Assembly (NCBI GenBank): GCA_022563405.1
Contig: JADFNK010000003.1
Coordinates: 1-64,000, forward strand
Direction: 5' to 3'
DNA: 64,000 nucleotides
DNA from: Gemmatimonadota bacterium
GTDB lineage: Bacteria; Gemmatimonadota; Gemmatimonadetes; Longimicrobiales; Gaopeijiaceae
Numbering within the stretch: the first letter of the stretch is position 1; every line of letters begins with the position of its first letter. A program made the translations under genes and the position numbers. Positions 60,599 to 64,000 of this stretch are shown here, piece by piece. Below the pieces are notes generated by a model. It saw nothing but the letters and a program-made list of their open reading frames with translations, did not search any database and was not told the DNA's origin.

Positions 60599-61594
60599 CT
60601 ACGATTTACCGCCGGCGATCGCCCTGGCCTTCGACCGGAGGTCGAACCAGGTATCACCCACGCCTACGAGCAGGGCGCCCGAAATCATCACGGGCCAGAG
60701 GAACAACATTCCGACCACCAAGAAAAGAAAACCAAAACCTGTCAGGCCGCCACTGAGAAAGAGTAACACTCCCGCTCCGCGCATGGCATAGAGCCCGCCC
60801 ATGAATACGACAGCGTTTCCACCTCCGCTCGTCCATCCCTCTCCCGTACCGAAAACGACCAACGTGAGACCGATCAACAACAGCCACACGAGGTGATCAT
60901 TAAACCGGAAGTCGCGAAGTGGCCCCAAGCCCGGCCCACTCCCAGCTGAGAGCCTCACGTACGCCCACCATGCGACCGCCAAGCCCGCCAGAGAGGACAA
61001 TCCCAGAAGAGCCGGGAAAAACCCTGCGAACTGCCTGGTCAACTCGTAGGCCGTATTCAGACCGGCCGTAGTGTACGCCTCGGGGTCGCTCAGTATCAAC
61101 CCCTGTGCGATGACGCTGGCACTCCGCATCAACCCCTCGGTAATGAGCCAATCCACGAGGGCCCATGAACCCGGCCGGACCGTCAGCAGCAGGCCTACCA
61201 GTGCAGTGGTCGCGGCAACAGCAGCCAACGCGCGAGGGAAAAATCGGCTCCGGGGCCAGCGCATAGTCAGCACGACAAACCAACCGGCAAGCACGATGGC
61301 CCACCCACGTTCGAAATACCAGACGCCTCCGCGCGCCGGCACACCCACAGCGACGAAGACCGCGAAAACCGCCGCCACCGCAACTGGCATCCTACGCAAA
61401 CCGAGCATCATAGTGAGCGCAAGGAATGGAAAGGCCACCAACACCCCTGCGCTGATGGACAGGGAAACGATGAGGAAAAGAATGAAGGTAACGAACAGAA
61501 GACCCACAACCCTGGGCCAGGTTGCCTCCTCAGGCAGCGCTTCCTCAGGCACCGCCTCATCAGGCCCCGCACCCCCCGCACTCGACTGGACCAA
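60599..61594 (-). CDS. DUF2232 (YybS-like) multi-pass membrane protein
   Basis: A 331-residue integral membrane protein of unknown function with about eight hydrophobic helices. The N-terminus is polar with PDEAVPEEALPEEA repeats. It resembles the YybS/DUF2232 family, which commonly sits between rpsR and rplI; that synteny holds here. The stretch AYELTRQFAGFFPALLGLSS and the C-terminal FRFNDHLVWLLLIGL are the best family-like segments. It starts 8 nt after the fused rpsF-rpsR stop. Confidence 0.75.
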   Translation of the reverse strand: MVQSSAGGAGPDEAVPEEALPEEATWPRVVGLLFVTFILFLIVSLSISAGVLVAFPFLALTMMLGLRRMPVAVAAVFAVFVAVGVPARGGVWYFERGWAIVLAGWFVVLTMRWPRSRFFPRALAAVAATTALVGLLLTVRPGSWALVDWLITEGLMRSASVIAQGLILSDPEAYTTAGLNTAYELTRQFAGFFPALLGLSSLAGLAVAWWAYVRLSAGSGPGLGPLRDFRFNDHLVWLLLIGLTLVVFGTGEGWTSGGGNAVVFMGGLYAMRGAGVLLFLSGGLTGFGFLFLVVGMLFLWPVMISGALLVGVGDTWFDLRSKARAIAGGKS

Positions 61595-61602
61595 CGAAGT
61601 TT

Positions 61603-62298
61603 CTAGGCCTCGTGATCCCGGATATACGGGATCAGCGCCAGATAACGAGCTCGCTTGATCGCCCGTCCGAGATCACGCTGAAAACGGGCGGTCACCTTCG
61701 TCGTTCGTTTGGGCAGTATCTTGCCCTGCTCCGTCATGAAGTGCGAAAGCGTCGAAACATCCTTGTAGTTCAGCAGTTCGATGACCGGCCCCTCCATACG
61801 ACGACGACGTCCGCGGCCTCCGCTGAACTCGGGAGGGCTGAACCCCCTATCACCATCCCCCTCTTCACTGCGGGCATCCTCACTGGAGCCCTCATCGTCG
61901 TCCTTGTCCTTGCCCTTGTCCTCGTCCTCGTCCTTGTCGCTCTTGTCGTCCTCGTCCCCCTCGGCGCGCGAAGGACGCGCTGCCCCGAGCAAGGAGTGTC
62001 CGGTTGTCGGCTCTCCCTCATTGAGCACGATCAAGTATCGAAGCAGCTCCGCGTCGAGTCTGAGCATACGCTCGAACTCCGGGAGGCCACCGGTCTCGGC
62101 CCGGACCTGTGCGACGACGTAATATCCGCTGTTCTGTTTTTGCACGGGGTACGCCATCTGCCGCACACCCCAGTGATCGACCTCAACAACCTCGCCACTC
62201 TTCTCCAGCACGAGCGGATGGAATTTATCGAGCTTCTTGTTGACCGCGTCCTCGTCGAGGGTCGCGTCGAAAATGTAGACGATCTCGTACAAACGCAT
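61603..62298 (-). CDS. Fused 30S ribosomal proteins bS6 and bS18
   Basis: A single uninterrupted 231-residue frame. Residues 1-107 are bS6: MRLYEIVYIFDATLDEDAV, WGVRQMAYPVQKQNSGYYVV and LRYLIVLNEGEP. Residues about 108-155 are an acidic Asp/Lys/Glu linker (EDDKSDKDEDEDKGKDKDDD). Residues about 160-231 are bS18: RRRRMEGPVIELLNYKDVST, GKILPKRTTKVTARFQRDLG and RAIKRARYLALIPYI. An in-frame ATG (at 61797) could start bS18 alone, but no good SD lies at the right distance. bS6 and bS18 are neighbours in the 30S platform, so a fusion is structurally plausible. Confidence 0.9.
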   Translation of the reverse strand: MRLYEIVYIFDATLDEDAVNKKLDKFHPLVLEKSGEVVEVDHWGVRQMAYPVQKQNSGYYVVAQVRAETGGLPEFERMLRLDAELLRYLIVLNEGEPTTGHSLLGAARPSRAEGDEDDKSDKDEDEDKGKDKDDDEGSSEDARSEEGDGDRGFSPPEFSGGRGRRRRMEGPVIELLNYKDVSTLSHFMTEQGKILPKRTTKVTARFQRDLGRAIKRARYLALIPYIRDHEA

Positions 62299-62319
62299 TT
62301 CTGACTCCCATGGTCCGTT

Positions 62320-62363
62320 AGAAAAAGACGGGCCCCGCCGTTCTGGCGGAGCGGGACGAGCCC
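62320..62363 (-). terminator. Terminator-like hairpin between hppA and rpsF-rpsR
   Basis: On the minus strand GGGC...CCGCC-AGAAC-GGCGG-GGCCC forms a stem with internal loops and is followed by TCTTTTTCT. It may end hppA transcription. A TATATT box lies just upstream (62367-62372), so it could also be a leader attenuator for the rpsF-rpsR transcript. Confidence 0.6.
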
Positions 62364-62473
62364 TTCAATATAGGCTTTGCATAAGTCTTTGGTACCCCTG
62401 GCCTGAACCTTGGCTGGACTCGGGCCTGAGCTGGGTTGGACCTGCTGGAACTCATCTGGCCCTCGGCTACGCC

Positions 62474-64000
62474 CTACCCGAAGAGACGGGCAACCCAACC
62501 CACGAGGCCGGACAACTGGCCCCCCACGTCGAGTTCGTGGACCCGCACGAACCAAGGCGCCAACACCAACGAAACCACGCTCATCAACTTGATCAAGATG
62601 TTCAAAGACGGCCCGGAGGTATCCTTGAACGGGTCTCCGACGGTATCCCCGACGATGGCGGCCTTGTGGGGTTCGGAGCCCTTACCGCCGTGGGCACCGG
62701 CCTCGATCAATTTCTTGGCGTTGTCCCACGCGCCGCCCGCGTTGGCCATGAAAAGTGCCATGAGCACGCCCGTCACGGTCGCTCCTGCGAGGAGGCCTCC
62801 AAGAGCCTCGACACCGAGCACATAACCTACGACGACCGGCGCGAGAATGGCGATCACGCCCGGAAGGACCATCTCCCGAAGCGCGGCATCAGTCGAGATC
62901 TCCACGCAGCGGGCGGAGTCCGGCTTCTCCGTCCCGTCCATGATGCCGGGCCTCTCCCGGAACTGCCGTCGGACTTCCTCAACCATCCCCTGCGCCGCAC
63001 GCCCCACGGCCGTCATCGTGAGGGCCGCTATCAAGAAGGGTAACATCCCGCCGATGAACAGCCCGATCACGACCACCGGATTCACGAGGTCGATGCCGGT
63101 CTGGTCGAGCCCCACCTTGCTGGCGAAAGCGGAGAACAGCGCGAGCGCCGTGAGGGCTGCCGAACCAATGGCGAATCCCTTGCCCTGAGCCGCAGTGGTA
63201 TTTCCGATCGCATCAAGGGAGTCCGTGATCGCGCGAGTTTCCGGCCCCAGGCCGCTCATCTCGCTGATTCCGCCCGCATTATCCGCGATCGGGCCGTACG
63301 CGTCGACCGACATGGTCACGCCTACGGTCGCCAGCATCCCCACCGCGGCTATGCCGATGCCGTACAGGCCAGCGGCCCAGAAAGAGGCGTAAATCGCGAC
63401 ACAGATGAGGAGCATGGGAACGACGGTGGACTCCATGCCAACCGCCAGTCCAGTGATCAGATTGGTCGCCGCTCCGGTCTCGCTGGCTTCGGCGATCTTT
63501 CGGACTGGCTTCCCGGACGTGTAGTACTCGGTGACGAGACCGATGGCGATGCCCACCAGCGTTCCCGCCAGAATGGCGTACCAGGGTCCGAGAGCCGGAA
63601 GAGTCCGCCCATCAACCACCATGGTGAAGTCCATCGCACGTACCACGAAGAACATCGCCGCCAGGAAAAGGCCGGCGGCGATGAAGGTGACGTTGCGTAG
63701 GGCGGCCGCCGGATCCGTGCGCTCGAGCATCTTCATCATGCCGATCCCCACGAGTGAGGCGAGCAGGCCAACCATGATCGTCACGATGGGGAGCGCTATC
63801 GCATTCCCGACATTCCCAGCGAGAGAGGCCGAAGTCGCCGCAATCGCTATCGTGGCGATCACGGAGCCCACATACGACTCGAAGATGTCCGCACCCATGC
63901 CCGCGACGTCACCGACATTGTCGCCCACGTTGTCAGCGATCGTGGCCGGGTTGCGTGGATCATCCTCTGGAATGCCGGCTTCGACCTTGCCCACGAGATC
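62474..64000 (-). CDS. hppA: Membrane-bound ion-translocating pyrophosphatase (5' end outside the window)
   Basis: Couples pyrophosphate hydrolysis to proton or sodium export. The frame continues past the right edge; the first codons in the window read [20 protein letters not shown], the substrate-binding loop, followed by [20 protein letters not shown]. The second half has [38 protein letters not shown] and [13 protein letters not shown]. The Ala in GNTTAA marks the potassium-dependent subfamily, where Lys would mark the independent one. About 508 residues and some 12 helices are present; ion choice is not decided. It ends before the rpsF leader. Confidence 0.95.
   Translation of the reverse strand, partial: DLVGKVEAGIPEDDPRNPATIADNVGDNVGDVAGMGADIFESYVGSVIATIAIAATSASLAGNVGNAIALPIVTIMVGLLASLVGIGMMKMLERTDPAAALRNVTFIAAGLFLAAMFFVVRAMDFTMVVDGRTLPALGPWYAILAGTLVGIAIGLVTEYYTSGKPVRKIAEASETGAATNLITGLAVGMESTVVPMLLICVAIYASFWAAGLYGIGIAAVGMLATVGVTMSVDAYGPIADNAGGISEMSGLGPETRAITDSLDAIGNTTAAQGKGFAIGSAALTALALFSAFASKVGLDQTGIDLVNPVVVIGLFIGGMLPFLIAALTMTAVGRAAQGMVEEVRRQFRERPGIMDGTEKPDSARCVEISTDAALREMVLPGVIAILAPVVVGYVLGVEALGGLLAGATVTGVLMALFMANAGGAWDNAKKLIEAGAHGGKGSEPHKAAIVGDTVGDPFKDTSGPSLNILIKLMSVVSLVLAPWFVRVHELDVGGQLSGLVGWVARLFG

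Noticed and set aside
1-64000. CRISPR arrays, tRNA/rRNA genes, intact insertion sequences and prophage genes
   Set aside because: I looked in gaps and between genes and saw no regularly spaced repeats of the CRISPR type, no tRNA cloverleaf, no rRNA, and no transposase or phage gene. A tRNA missed by eye cannot be excluded; tRNAscan-SE would decide.

Overview
The window is a dense, high-GC (about 60% by eye) bacterial chromosome segment with mostly housekeeping genes, short gaps and many start/stop overlaps. Several traits together suggest the phylum Gemmatimonadota or a close relative: a short primary sigma factor (283 aa), a GlmU-like nucleotidyl/acyltransferase after a mannose-1-phosphate guanylyltransferase, a bacillithiol-type BshB1 deacetylase, an MglA GTPase, a PadR regulator next to a HAAS-like protein, and a MinD/ParA-like + SPOR membrane protein beside smc. 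This is inference from gene content; no 16S rRNA is present. Both window edges cut genes (serS at the left, hppA at the right).

Layout. 1-5.3 kb: serS (partial), a lipoprotein, and a rightward operon of a CheY-like receiver, ManC, a GlmU-like enzyme and a WalJ-like MBL hydrolase. 5.3-14.9 kb (leftward): rplM-rpsI-rpsB-tsf-pyrH-frr-uppS-cdsA-dxr-rseP, the classic translation / isoprenoid / phospholipid / envelope-stress cluster. It is preceded by the primary sigma factor gene, a possible tiny membrane protein and lepB. A clear sigma-70 promoter sits in front of rplM, and the gap before it holds two composite inverted repeats of about 120 bp. 16-26 kb is mixed accessory content: a matrixin-type protease, an NtrX-like sigma-54 activator, ThpR, an MscS channel, a beta-propeller fragment, a di-haem cytochrome c peroxidase, ComM and a Tat-type amidase. 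26-30 kb: a three-subunit proton-translocating transhydrogenase (pntAA, pntAB, pntB) interrupted by an opposite-strand padR/HAAS-like pair, with three 15-bp iterons and a GC-rich inverted repeat in the divergent control region. 30-35 kb: an RsbRD-like protein, a giant NtrY-like histidine kinase and a secreted protein. 35.8-42 kb: MarR-TolC-adaptor-two FtsX/MacB-type permeases, an export system without its own ATPase here. 42-45.5 kb: bshB1, a HIRAN protein, a cysteine desulfurase and MnmA (tRNA 2-thiouridine). 45.5-64 kb (leftward): hppA, a fused bS6-bS18 gene, DUF2232, rplI, rsfS, the MinD/ParA-like + SPOR protein, smc, yraN, SRP RNA, dnaX, ybaB, recR, a small membrane protein, mglA, pgsA, cinA, grpE and dnaJ.

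The most unusual items are the single-ORF bS6-bS18 fusion with a highly acidic linker, the SPOR membrane protein carrying a degenerate P-loop domain immediately upstream of smc, the tandem composite inverted repeats downstream of the sigma gene, and the padR module with iterons that splits the transhydrogenase genes. No CRISPR array, intact insertion sequence, prophage, tRNA or rRNA gene was recognised.
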